In this document: positions 1 through 10,774 of the stretch, one piece after another | How positions within the stretch are numbered: position 1 is the first letter of the stretch | How the letters are laid out: every line of letters starts with the position of its first letter | Assembly (NCBI GenBank): GCA_000512085.1 | Contig: ASPP01005800.1 | Location: forward strand, 1 to 21,201 | Reading direction: 5' to 3' | DNA: 21,201 bases | DNA from: Reticulomyxa filosa | Lineage: Eukaryota > Foraminifera > Reticulomyxidae | The notes under the pieces: model-generated | What the model was told of the DNA's origin: nothing | The model's input: only the letters and a program-made list of their open reading frames with translations | Database searches by the model: none | Made by a program: the position numbers and the translations under genes

Positions 1-26
1 TTTTTTTTTTTTTGAAAAAAAAAAAG

Positions 27-2681
27 ATATGTACATCTTATGCCGATAATGCCACGGTAGTGGGTATTACCACAGTAGAGAGAGAGAACGCTTCTTGTAT
101 CGCGAACGCAAGGAAGACGTTTGTGAGCGAAGACAAGCTCTCCGCAATATCGATGATCCAACACAAGTATGGCATCAACGACGTGAAAAGACATTCGCTG
201 TTGAATTGGCTGGACGACGTGATCAAAGACTTGAATGATCGCAGTGGAGGTCGCATCGTGACAAAGTACACTGGCCAAGTCGCGCTGTGGAACGACATGC
301 AAGAAGAGAGCAAGAAGACGATCAAAAGCCACTTGTTCGTGATCCCATTAATCTTGCTCATTTTCGGATACACCATTGGCAGTTGGAGACTGACACTCAT
401 CCCCATCGTCGCCATGTTGATCTGTGTCAGTCTGGCATTCATGATGATGTTACCATTCACAGATATATTCACCGTGTCCACAATGACGCCGACTATTATG
501 ACGAGCATCTCGTTGGCAATGTGCATTGACTACAACTTGTTTATGCTGATCCGCTTTCGCGAAGAGGTGGGAGACGAACGAGAGGTGCTGAAGATGTCCG
601 AGGTGTTTAATGCATTGCATAAGACTGTCAACTGGAGTGGACACGTCGTTTTGGTCAGTGGCTTTATCTTGGCCCTGTCACTCATGGGTTACATTTTCTG
701 TTCCATCGAGTTTCTCAAGTCCTACGGACTGGGCGCCGCCATCGCCGTCGGCTGTGCCATTGCTATCAATTTGACGCTCACGCCGGCCCTCTTGTTGCTT
801 GCTCCGCGCTTCTTCACGCAATTCGGGTTCAATTGTCGACTCACCACTATCATTGATGATCTTGACGAGCCACAGGGTATGTACAAACACTTTGCCCAAA
901 GGGGGGGAGAAGTTTTAAACAAACAAAAAAAAAAAATGAATAAACAAATATATACATATATATATAATATATATGTATATATTTGTTTATTCACTTTTGT
1001 TTATGCACTTTTATGTATGCACTTTTATGTATGCACTTTTGTTTATTCATTCATTTGAACAGAAGCTTCAGCGGAAGAGACACTCGGAGGAGGGGATTAT
1101 GGGACCAACCAAAATGAGACATTGTCGAATGAGCCAGAACAAAGCATACAAGAAAAAGAACATTCGGAAACAGAGGTGTCAGCGACAGCAGACGAGAAAG
1201 TAACAAAAGGGGCAATGGAAAATGGAAATGGAAACAAAGACGACAGAATACAAAGCGTCGTCCAAAGACACATCCGCATTGATATCGAAAGTGGACGATG
1301 AGCATATTGGAATAAGAGACAACGATGATCCCTTTCATCCATTTGAGATAACGGCGGCGGACGAGGCCAACTATTTCAAAAGTGTTGGTTCGTGTGCGGC
1401 ACGTGGACGACGTTGTTTCCATGTTCGTTATTGATCATCATTTTGGTGTATGCATTGATATTGCCAATAGCAATAGTGACGAAGGACATTGAAATTTCGT
1501 ATGCACAGACATTGGACATGCCACGTGACTCGACACATTGGAAGACGTTTCATCGAGTTAGCGAGCATTTCAGCAGTGGTTTGATTGGTCCAATGTACAT
1601 ATTAATCCGTGCCCCTTCCGGAGTGAACGTATTCAATTACTCGTATATTAACGATACGGCATTATTTTTCCAAGACGTGTTGTCGCAGTTGAATGACACG
1701 GTCGGACAAGTCGACCATGTGCGCGGTGTGTCGGTGGTCGGCGGACAATATTTGGGTGGTAAGAATCACAATGTCACGCAGTCCACGTATCAGTCTTCGT
1801 ATGCGAAGAGCAAGCTGTATCATGCATTGGTCGACAGCTACGTCGGCCAACATAACGCTGAGTCATACTTTGTGATGTTAACACACAACGATCCAAATGG
1901 CATGGATTGCAAACGCATTGTCAACCATATTCGAGACGTTATCAATCCAACGTGTAAACGACAGCTCAAACCATTGGGCTATCAATGCTATTATTACAGC
2001 AATTCCGCAAAGACGGTCGATGCCATTGATGACTTGTATCGCACATTCCCCTGGATTTTATTCATCACTATGATCTTCATCTTCTTAATCGCTGGTCTGA
2101 TTTGGAGAAATATGTTCTTACCTTTGCGTCTGTTCCTTACCATTGCCATGCCCATGTTCATGATCTACGGTCTTACTGTGCTCGTGTTTCAACACGGCTG
2201 GCTGTCCTGGCTTCACTCCAAGAGTGTCGATGACACCCATGGCATTGCCTGGATCATTCCTCTCATGACCATCACTCTCCTCTTTGGCTTGGCCTTGGAC
2301 TACGATATCTTTCTCTGGTCCAGAATCGACGAATACATGAAACATGGCATTCCTTTGCGTCCTGCTATTGTGCGTGGCGTCTTCAAAACTGGATCCATCA
2401 TCACTGCTGCTGGTCTCATCATGGCTTGTGCGTTCTCGGGCTTACTCTTGTCCACTGTTCCTGCTCTCAATCAGGCCGGCTTCATCTTGGTCGCCTCTGT
2501 CTTGGTTGACACCTTCATCATTCGCACCTCGTTGGTCCCTTCCATTCTCAGCATTTCTCTCAATGTCACGTGGCATCCCAAATGGCAGCAGCGGATCTAT
2601 CATCTTCTTGGATGGTCTGTCCCTCACACTGATACTGACACTGACACTCAAGAAACTGCTCGGCTGCTCCATAGTGAATAA
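27..2681 (+). CDS. MMPL/RND-family membrane transporter, 5'-partial
   Basis: Multi-pass membrane protein of the MMPL/RND class, which use ion gradients to move lipids or other hydrophobic substrates. The window starts in an intron (poly-T, then poly-A and AG at 25-26), so the N-terminus is missing. Exon 27-876 carries the end of the first extracellular loop, then a helix bundle with the family motif ISLAMCIDYNLFMLIRFREE. Intron 877-1062 (GTATGT...ACAG) follows. A hydrophilic linker (1063-1380) leads to a new helix, a second extracellular loop, and the matching motif FGLALDYDIFLWSRIDEY with TGSIITAAGLIMA. The Asp in each DY motif is the usual proton-relay position. Stop TAA is at 2679. The linker is not one open frame: frame 0 stops at 1299-1301, frame +1 covers about 1240-1385, and frame 0 resumes before 1400. 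A 40-nt intron at 1200-1239 would explain the first change; the second looks like a one-base indel. The family call is firm; the substrate is unknown. Confidence 0.85.
937..993. repeat. 57-nt perfect inverted repeat inside an intron
   Basis: Two 27-nt arms (937-963 and 967-993) are exact reverse complements around a 3-nt centre. They are mostly TA steps, with GAATAAAC at the outer end of the left arm and GTTTATTC at the end of the right arm. It lies in the transporter intron 877-1062 and could fold into a hairpin or cruciform. It may be a miniature palindromic element or a slippage product; no flanking direct repeat identifies a transposon. Confidence 0.8.
1003..1040 (+). repeat. 14-nt tandem repeat in the transporter intron
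   Basis: The unit ATGCACTTTTATGT occurs at 1003-1016 and 1017-1030, followed by a partial copy at 1031-1040. It sits between the inverted repeat at 937-993 and the 3' splice site at 1062. A simple slippage repeat; no function is evident. Confidence 0.8.
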
Positions 2682-3095
2682 TCAATCATATTCCTTTCTT
2701 TCTTTTCATTTGGCTCTACGGGTTATTTCATTCAATTGTACATCATTTCAACCATTTCTTTGCAAAAAAAAAAAAAAATTTGCTTCAAACATTTTGGATT
2801 TTTTGTTGCATAATTGGGTAACTTGTTCCGGTGAATTTTTTTACGGTCATTTATGGTTCTGTTTTTTAAACAAAGCTTTTGTTTTGTTAATGGCATCTTT
2901 GCTCTTTTGTCATCAAAGACACTTCATTTTGCACATAAAAAGTAACTTCAATTTAATCATTCATTTTAGTCAGAGTGGCAAATACTCTTTTGCCATAAGA
3001 CTTACCTTATTTTACTATGTACTAAGGCAGCTATACAGAACATCAACTTTTTAAAAAGGTTTGAGACTGGGAGGGAAAAAGACGAAATTTAAGAC
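2682..3095. other. Intergenic, transporter to CRIB gene
   Basis: 414 nt between two genes on the same strand. It is T-rich and holds a run of A at 2764-2777. It must contain the transporter 3' UTR and the promoter and 5' UTR of the next gene. Open frames here are read-through from the transporter in other frames. I see no RNA gene or repeat. Confidence 0.6.
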
Positions 3096-5794
3096 ATGTC
3101 AAAATTGCCAGAAACAAATGTTACTCCTGACCAACAAAAGGATGGTGCTCAATTGTCCATGGTGCCTGAAGAAGAGAAAACAGCAGATATCCCCAACCCA
3201 AATGTTCCAAACCCTCGTTCTCGGCATTATAGTGAATTTCAGCATGCTCAACTCACCCGTCAACAAAGTGACAGCATGAGCACTTCACATAGCAAATCAA
3301 GGTCACAAGAAGTTATATCTTTGAGTCATGCAAATAAAGTCAATTCAAGTGCGAATAATGCGTACAAATCAAACTTAGCGTCAAGACCACAAGAACCAGA
3401 TAACCTTCAAAGCAAATTCATAGGCGATGCAATTAATCTCTTCTCCAGAAAAAAGGTTAATTCAAAAAGTATACACATAGTGCACACATAGATCATATTG
3501 TAAGGCATTTATTCAAAGAAATAGTGTATCCTATTGAAAGGGAAATGTTTATTTATGTGTGTGGTGTATGTGTACGTGTGAAATCTTCAGCAAAATAACC
3601 CAAACGAAGAAAACAACGCCGAGCACGAAACCAAGGAAATGAGTATCGGCAGACCAATGAATGTGCAACACCTGATCCATGTCGCATGGGATGAAAAATC
3701 AAAATCTTACACAGTTTAGTGTGGTTTTGCAAATACACAAAACTCTTACTTTTTTAATACCACGACAATATGCCAAATATGCTGACTGCACCTATTTCTT
3801 TTTTTTTTTTCCTCCCCCCCTTGTTTTTTTTTCAATGTACGTATACAAGGGGAAAAAAAAACAACATTAAAACAAGGTTTCTATTGTGATTACTTTGACA
3901 TTGTGTACTAACTACGTAAATGAGAGAAAAAAATAATAATAATAACAAAACAAAAAAAAAAAAAGGGATTGCCAGAGGTTTGGCAGGCAGTGATTCCTCA
4001 ATCAAGAACAGTGACAACAGACAGTCTTCCCGTCTCAATTCCAGAACCGAACTTTACTCGCAAAATTAGTGCGCCTCCACTAAGTGCCGCCCTTGGTGGC
4101 ATCGTATCGGGTCCCTCGATGGAAAGGCGTAGGAGCTCGCTGACAGTGGTTTCCACGGCCGCAAATGTCAATGGTAATGCAAGTGCACCAACCACACGGT
4201 CATCCATCGCAGCCAATGGGGCACCGTCCAATCCAAATGCGTCATTTATAAGCAGTTCCACTTCGACTAGCAATAATGGAAACAACACCAATTTAGGCTC
4301 AATCTCAAGTTCCAATTTGAACAATGTCAACTCTGGTGTGAATTCCAACGTGGTCACCACAAACCCCATTCCATTTGTAATATCTTCCGTCCACGACATA
4401 AGTGCTGTCGACATTCCTGAAGTTTTCCTTCCACATGAAATGAAAAAGGGAGAGAGAGAGAACGCACACAAAAAAAGGACTACGTGGGGACAACAAAGAC
4501 TTTGAATAGATACAACGTATCCACACACGCACACATACAACATACAACAAAAAAAAAAAGCAAGCGTTGCCTCCGCCGGGACCTCGTGTGTTTGTCGGAC
4601 CGCGCCCAAACAAAGACACAAAACCCAATATCGACTTGGATTTGGGAATGGACTTCCACGGCCTGATGCCAAACCAGGTCATGAGCGTGGCAGAATATCT
4701 TCAGCATATTGGCTTTGACGATTTGCAAAAAACAATGACTGTGATGCAAATACGCCGAGAATTTTATATTAAAATGGGCTTTTCCAAACGCAATCTTTTA
4801 TTGGATGTCCCTAGAGCTATCCAAAGATTCATCATGTCTTATTTGGAAACGCGCTCCTTTTTAAGGACATGCATCACCTGTTCGGACCTCGCCTCTTTTT
4901 TGGATGATCCTTACATTTGGAGAATTTTGGTCTTATATACTGCAAAAGTGCAAGGTACCTTTCCATTTACGTTAAGCATTATGCTTTTTGTTACTTTTTT
5001 TTTTGGGAAAAAAAAGGTACATTGCATGAAACTTTTGTGTTGCGACATCGCGGATGGAAAGCAACGTGCTTAACAATGAACAAAATCGACAAAGATCCTC
5101 GCTATTATGATCATGTTTGGAATGTAGTGGTCGCGGGAGATGTGAAAGTGGGCCAAGAGCGATTGGTGGTGACTCTGGGAAAACACTGGCGATGCCGCTT
5201 AACGAATATCGAACCTGTCGTTTCTGCAGTGAATGGAACCTATCGCTTCGGTATTGATTTTGTTGTTCGCAGAGTGGTTATGAAAGAGTTGGTTATCAAG
5301 CTTCAAGTGTGGGATGGTGGTAATGTCATGGCGGACGCGCAATTACTGCAATCTGTTCACATCTTTTTAGTGTTGTTCGATGTCACTAATCAAGAAAGCT
5401 ACAATCGTGTTTCCTCTGTCGTTCGAGCTATGATGGAGCTTGTCCGAAATGCGTTTTAGTTGTATTCGCTTTTCTGCTGTTTACTTTGCCACTTTGTCTT
5501 GGTGTCAGCTCCAATGTAGACTCTGTTTTTATGAATAGGATGGCGGAAGATGTGCAACTGATGATGGTCGGAAACACTACCAATCACCCTGAGAAGCGCG
5601 TCATATCCTATGAGTCGGCCAAAAGATTTGCAAATGAACGAGGGCTTATGTATATCGAGGCCAACACGGACCATCCTGAATCTGTTAACAAAGCCTTTGT
5701 CACTTTGGCCACTGAATGCATCAACTTTTCCAAAATTCAAATGCGACAGCAAGGTGCAAATACTAAAAATCGAACCAATTGTTCTGTAATGTGA
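3096..5794 (+). CDS. CRIB / F-box-like / Ras-like pseudo-GTPase fusion with CaaX box
   Basis: Six exons join in frame: 3096-3455, 3591-3713, 3966-4421, 4561-4954, 5017-5452 and 5539-5794, giving 674 residues. Start ATG 3096 follows stops in its frame. Residues 1-136 are polar and low in complexity. Residues 138-172 form a CRIB/PBD motif (SIGRPMNVQHLIHVAWD, then GLPEVW), split by intron 3714-3965; CRIB motifs bind active Cdc42/Rac GTPases. Residues 180-310 are Ser/Asn-rich. Residues 393-440 look like an F-box (LLLDVPRAIQRFIMSYL ... DDPYIWRIL), which recruits SKP1. Residues 480-655 follow the Ras/Rab fold (GIDF, IFLVLFDVTNQESY, VQLMMVGN), but every G-box is altered, so GTP binding is doubtful. 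The last residues, CSVM, form a CaaX box expected to be farnesylated, so the protein is probably membrane-attached. It may be a membrane-tethered SCF substrate receptor responding to Rho-type GTPases (inference). The exon 3 to 4 junction is the least certain. Confidence 0.78.
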
Positions 5795-6956
5795 GAACGT
5801 CATATATATACATATATATCTTGTTAGGCAAGAACCTAGTTTTGGTTGGAGTTCTTCTTTCCTTTCTCTTTTTTCTCGTTTTCATCCGATTTCCCAGAGT
5901 TTCATGCTTTCTTTGTGCATGATAGTAAGAGCAAGAGAAACCATTTTTGTATTTTGCATACAAATGAAAACGAGGTTGTCAAATTGCAATACGAGTGTGC
6001 GTTGTTTCAAGTTTTATTTCAAAGATTTAATGTAAAAGAGGACAATTATGCAAACTTTTAGCGTTTGAACGCAATGCCACATTTTCCAGCATTTTAATGA
6101 CTCCCTTAGTTGTTGATGAGCATAAAAAGGAATTAGTCAATGCTTTACAGTGTCATGATTCATTAAGTTACATTTTAATTCAATAAGAGGTTACATAAAC
6201 TACTATAATTTTTTATTAAGTTTCTCCCGCTTTGACATAAAAGTTTTTGAGTAAACGAACGGTGCGGAGCTGAAGCTGAGATGCATATCAAGTCCAATTC
6301 TTTCCAGTCAAAAAAAGTATTCATATTACTACAATAACTGTTCAACAGATTAAATTGATTAAATTCAAATTTGCTAATTTATTGTAACGCTCTGTTTCTC
6401 TTTTTTAAGAAATGAGAAAGTAGCCCTTTTGACGTCGGAACCTTCGCAGCACTCTGTATTATCTCTCGTTGTTGATCATAATTTTTTCAATTTGGGAAAA
6501 AAAAATGCTTGATTAGTCAAAAACGAATGATCACAATTATCAAAATTGATGGTAGCGAGTCGTTCATGTTCTCCTTTTTCAAACAAACAAAAGAGATTTA
6601 CTGGAAAAAAACATAAGTATTTTCAGTAACGAAGAATATCCTTTGTAGAAAAAAAATGGCTAAATTTTTCTTTTCAACTTTAAATATGAAATTTTTAAAT
6701 AAGATAGATATAGACTTTCAATTTTTATATTGAACTCAAGAGTTGGTCTTGACTATTTCCTTGGCAATGTAGGCAGATCTAGATAATGCTTAGTGCTTTG
6801 GAAGATTCAAATCAAAATAATACTGGAGCCTTGAAGAACCTCAATCAAAGGCGGTCCCAACAATTTAATATACCGTTTATCGAAGACTACAGATTCAAAA
6901 AAAAGATTGAATTCAAACAAAAAAAGTTAAACAAGGTGATCGACATTGATAAAGAT
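5795..6956. other. Intergenic between convergent genes
   Basis: 1162 nt between the CRIB gene (+) and the 3' end of the kaptin-like gene (-). 5846-6186 has coding-like frames (listed separately). From about 6190 to 6780 I see only short, stop-ridden frames, AT-rich sequence and homopolymers. An ATG-started frame on + at 6786-7139 overlaps the kaptin 3' end in antisense and is treated as a shadow. No RNA gene recognised. Confidence 0.5.
5846..6186 (+). pseudogene. Possible decayed coding fragment
   Basis: Two overlapping plus-strand frames read like protein. The first runs to a stop at 6059-6061 and includes HFCILHTNENEVVKLQYE. The second is open from about 6030 to 6186 and includes LMTPLVVDEHKKELVNALQ. 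A single frame change near 6030 (after residues FQRFN) would join them. There is a plausible 3' splice site (TTTCCCAG) just before AGTTTCATGC. There is no clear start codon and I recognise no family. In sequence this AT-rich, 50 to 70 open codons can occur by chance, so this is tentative: a broken gene, or noise. Confidence 0.25.
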
Positions 6957-9900
6957 TTAAACCGAAACAGCATTTTCCCAGTCAATGACAAGTATCTCTT
7001 TTCGTCGTTTCAAAGGCAAAATATGAATTTGATAAAGTGTAATGACGACGAGACGCTTGTACATTTGACACAAATTGGCAAAGTCTTGTTTACACTCAGT
7101 AGTTTGAGTTTGTGGTTGAATAACATTCAACCACAGTAATTTATGTATTTGTTGATCAAATTGACATTCAAAGACAAATTCAAATTTGTTGGTTTCACCA
7201 ATACTGACAACCCCCTTTTCATCGCTAAGAAGACTGTTGTCTTCTCCAAACAAGTGCTGATAGCACACCAATTTTCCGGAATAAAATCCAAACAACACAT
7301 ATACATTTCCGTGGATCACTTGAGTGCTACAGCACAGCACACTGTCACAACAGCCCAGTCCAAGTCCAACATTGAAATTCAGACCCGTGGCACTACTGTT
7401 GTCACCGCAAGCGGATGACAGCCGTTGGTTTTCCAATAAAAAGCTTGAAGCCACATGTTTCTTCAGAAAATGGCACGATTGCGTGGACAGCCCTTCCTTT
7501 AGAATATTGTCAAATACCACGCAATAGCCCACGCACATACCGACACACAATGACAGTGTGACGTCCATGGGCTGTTCATCGTTGATCGAGTCCAGACTGT
7601 CGATGGATTGATCCGAATACAGCAGTTCGATTGTTGGCGTTTGGTAAATGCGAAGACATGACACAGGTCCGTTCATTTGCGTGTTGTACACTTTTGTGAA
7701 AAGCTTTGGACTGTCTTTGTTTTTGTCATGTTTGCTGGTTCGAATCGAGAGTTTTATAAATCCATCTTGGCATGCAACGATGCAAACAATATACTGGTTG
7801 CATTTCATTGTATCCATACATAATATTCTAACATGTATCATTACAACAATATACAAGATTCATTTTACAAGTTTTAAAATAATTATTATAATTTTTAAAA
7901 AAGTCATACGGAGTGTTGAGCTTTCTCATTTCGGGTACTGGAAACTCATTGGCAGGGACTAATTTCAATCGGGTTATGTGATGTTCATCTACCGTCTACA
8001 AAAAATAAAAATCACAAAGATAAGACTGACTTCATTAAACACGAGTATATAAATTAACTGTGCAAAACGCATGTAATTGATCGTCTCCAAAAACGAACAA
8101 ATAAGATTGGTCAAACACATTCCTTGGGTTCAATAACACACACACATAAATCGTGTTGACAGTATCATAATCCAATCACAACACAACAAAACTTGGAATA
8201 ATGAAGACCAAATGGAATAAAATACAAAGGGATAATTTGACAATCATCGGTAAAGATGTTGGAGGATCGAAAATTTTGGCTGTGAAATAAATATACGTTC
8301 AAATAATAATAGGGTACATTGGATCGATCTTTCCAAGTACTTTTTTTGAAGTCATCTTTTGCTGAATGCTCCGAGGTTGCTCCAGCTTCATTTTTTTTGT
8401 CGTCTTCCTTTTCGACATATTTCTCGTCATTCGTGCTCTCTTTATTGATCTCTTTCTTTTCCATGCTGTTGCTATTGACTCCATTCTTCAACGCCTCCGT
8501 CAAATAGCTGCTACCTTGATTGGGATATCCAGTATGACACCACGTGACACACACCAACGTTTCGCTCTCTGGAAGGCCATGTCCATCGAGACACTGGATG
8601 GCACAAATCCTGATTTCTTTGCAGTCCTCTTTGGGCAACGCATGTCCAACTGTGCGTTCCATCACGGGGGAGCTTTTCGAAAACGATACGTTATTCCATT
8701 GACGAGACTTGTTGTTGTAAATGTAGATCATATCACCGTTCGACCACGTGTGTTCATTGTGATTGGATTCTTCTACATATATTGTGTCATAGGGTTTCAA
8801 TCATATAGAGTCAATATACAAACAAATACATAAAAAATGTTATTTGTATTTTCCAAAATTGAGTTCCAAACTTCGAGACAAAGTGTCAAGGAAATTGCCA
8901 TTGACAAATTCTCCACACTTTGTTTTGTGCATATTCCAATGTCGTCGCACGCCTGCGGACGCAACAAAGAGCCACTCGTCGTTCCAACAATCAGCCGAGT
9001 GGACATTTGTATACATGTACACGGGCATGGTGTAAAACTCGTACTCGTGCGAGGCCCGCAGATCCAAGTCGACCGTGTCCTCGGCGCTGTGAACCCATAC
9101 GCGCGGGTATTTTTGTTGTGCAAAGTTTTCGTGGTAATAGTGTCTTTCATACGATGTCTGCAAATATGCGTCCGTTTGGCTCTTCTTTTTATTGTCCAGC
9201 CATTTCTTTAATGTATGTGTTTACACACAAATGCAAATACAAATACACGTGCATATACACATGTGCATCTATGTATACATGTATATGTATATGTATATGT
9301 GTATATTATATTGTATATTGTATGGCATTGTACTGCTATTGTGCATGCACGTACAATTAGTGTTATCTGTGGAATGGGTATCGGATACAACACATGGAAT
9401 ATACACATGCTCTCTTTCAAACTGAAAATAGATCGTTGTTGAAATGCCACAGCGCGTTTGGCTTCGAAGTGGTGGTCACTTTGACGCAACAAGACCGCGG
9501 ACAAGAGTTGCTCGACTGCGAATTGGCCGACGAGGATGATTGGCTCTGGAGATAATAGCCCGTGGAGTCGTACAAATCATCAAACGCAAAGGGATCACTG
9601 TACGTGTCTTTGTGTTGATATCTATGACCATGGACTTCGCTCGTCGTAAGGTCCTTTGATTTTTTGCGCATCGACGACGGCACTACATTCGAGCATTTTT
9701 TTTATTTTAAAGTAAGGATTACATATACATATATCATTTTTTTGTTGTTTGGTAATGTGATCAAATATTGGCAGTTGTGAGGATTTGTTGGGACAAAACG
9801 GCAAATATCAGACAATGTCGACGATATAGCAGTGACCAAAGGAGGCGGAGAGGACGATGTGGGTTTGAGCTGGGGCGAGGTCGCCAATGGCGTCAACAAC

Positions 9901-10774
9901 GGAATAATTGTGTGTGTATCGACAGTATTCTCTTGAACAGGGGAGGTGCTGTCGCTTAATACGTTTTCATGTTCATCTTGCTTTTTCCTTTTTGTGTGCG
10001 CTTCGCTTCGTCGCGACGGGGTCCAATTGACTGTTTGTCGATCTCCGTCGCTTTACACACCAATGTCACGTTTTTTTCCATCTTTCTTTTGAATCACCCC
10101 TTTTGCACACGTCGTCTTTCAACATTTTAAAAAAAATACACAAAGGAATGCACGATGAATGTCACAAACATTACTTTGCAAAGTATTTGTCTTGGATATT
10201 TTGCGTCATCGCCACGTCGATTTGCGTGGACTGCTCTGCGAGACATGCGTCGTCTGACAAAGGTGTACGTGGGAGGAACGTGCGGGAGGACGGACACGAC
10301 AGAAATCGATGAATTTTCGCTGTGTTGTCGTATACTTCAGGTGCTGTCTTTTTTTTATCTTTTTTTTTTAAAAAATACAAGGTTCATTCGATGATGGTAA
10401 TCCCTTTTCAATAAAAAAATTTCTTTTTTTCGATCCCTTTCTATCTTACCCTTCTTTTTGAGGCCGGCTCCGGTACCTTTGAGCTGAAGCGCACTCGGCG
10501 AAAAACGATACAACATATTGTCATCTTTAAAATTATGGTTTTGATTCACGTGCTGAATCAAACCCAAACGAACTAGTTGACGTCCTATTGTCGCCGCTTC
10601 TTCTCGTGTCTTCGAGTATCCCTTATTTATTAGCCAATCTACACATTCCTTGCCGACAAAACATTGTTTATGAGTTCGCAAATGATACACTCTATCTTTT
10701 ATATCTAGGCCTCGTATTAAATGTTCAACTAAATCTGCTGAGATTAATACCTCTCTTTTTTTTGATGTGGACAT
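6957..10774 (-). CDS. DEP domain - kaptin-like fusion protein
   Basis: Nine minus-strand exons join with matching phases: 10450-10774, 10175-10343, 9723(or 9729)-9987, 9423-9653, 8872-9157, 8193-8772, 8059-8122, 7910-7995 and 6957-7827, about 958 residues. Residues 13-92 are a canonical DEP domain (KDRVYHLRTHKQCFVGKE ... DDNMLYRF). From about residue 230 the order of segments follows human kaptin: FGDDQLHAFC, FPVPEMRKLNTPILCMD, CQDGFIKLSI, DSVLCCSTQV, GKLVCYQHLFGE and YQIHILP. Kaptin is a beta-propeller-like subunit of KICSTOR, which brings GATOR1 to lysosomes and lets amino acids control TORC1. This copy is about twice the human length, with polar and Lys/Glu-rich insertions. The weak point is intron 9988-10174, where several 3' sites fit; a different choice could separate DEP from kaptin. 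The C-terminus could instead splice at GTTTAA near the stop to a short exon at 6845-6886. Kaptin homology is good; the fusion is likely. Confidence 0.72.
9215..9330. repeat. Microsatellite-like tract in a kaptin-gene intron
   Basis: Intron 9158-9422 of the kaptin-like gene holds a stretch built from TGTATA/TATACA and CACATA steps, including repeated ATGTAT hexamers around 9270-9300. It gives several spurious open frames on both strands with repetitive Tyr, Val, Met and Ile. A simple sequence repeat. Confidence 0.7.

Noticed and set aside
2344-3054. 236-codon plus-strand frame
   Set aside because: The first 340 nt overlap conserved transporter sequence in another frame, and the rest is low-complexity Ser/Leu/Phe read-through of T-rich intergenic DNA.
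3061-3279. Plus-strand frame with two CxxC pairs (CQNC and CPWC), like a zinc ribbon
   Set aside because: It overlaps the first exon of the CRIB gene in another frame, has no ATG, and ends without a splice solution. The overlapping frame splices exactly into the CRIB domain.
3998-4672. 224-codon minus-strand frame
   Set aside because: Antisense shadow of the Ser/Asn-rich exon of the CRIB gene; it crosses two of its splice sites and has no recognisable motif.
6786-7139. 117-codon ATG frame on the plus strand
   Set aside because: It is antisense to the conserved kaptin C-terminus from 6957 on, and its downstream part mirrors kaptin codons. A separate gene cannot be excluded for 6786-6956, but nothing supports it.
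9192-9504. Several frames on both strands rich in Tyr, Val, Met and Thr
   Set aside because: They are translations of a TG/TA simple repeat in the intron 9158-9422, plus edges of the flanking exon.
9960-10083. ATG-started minus-strand frame (MEKNVTLVCKATEID...) as a separate kaptin start
   Set aside because: It ends at TAA after 44 codons and would need an 18-nt intron to enter the kaptin frame. It lies inside the intron that joins DEP exon 2 to exon 3.
10155-10394. Plus-strand 79-codon frame with an Arg-rich middle
   Set aside because: Antisense to the second exon of the DEP-kaptin gene, whose minus-strand frame has perfect phase with the DEP exon.
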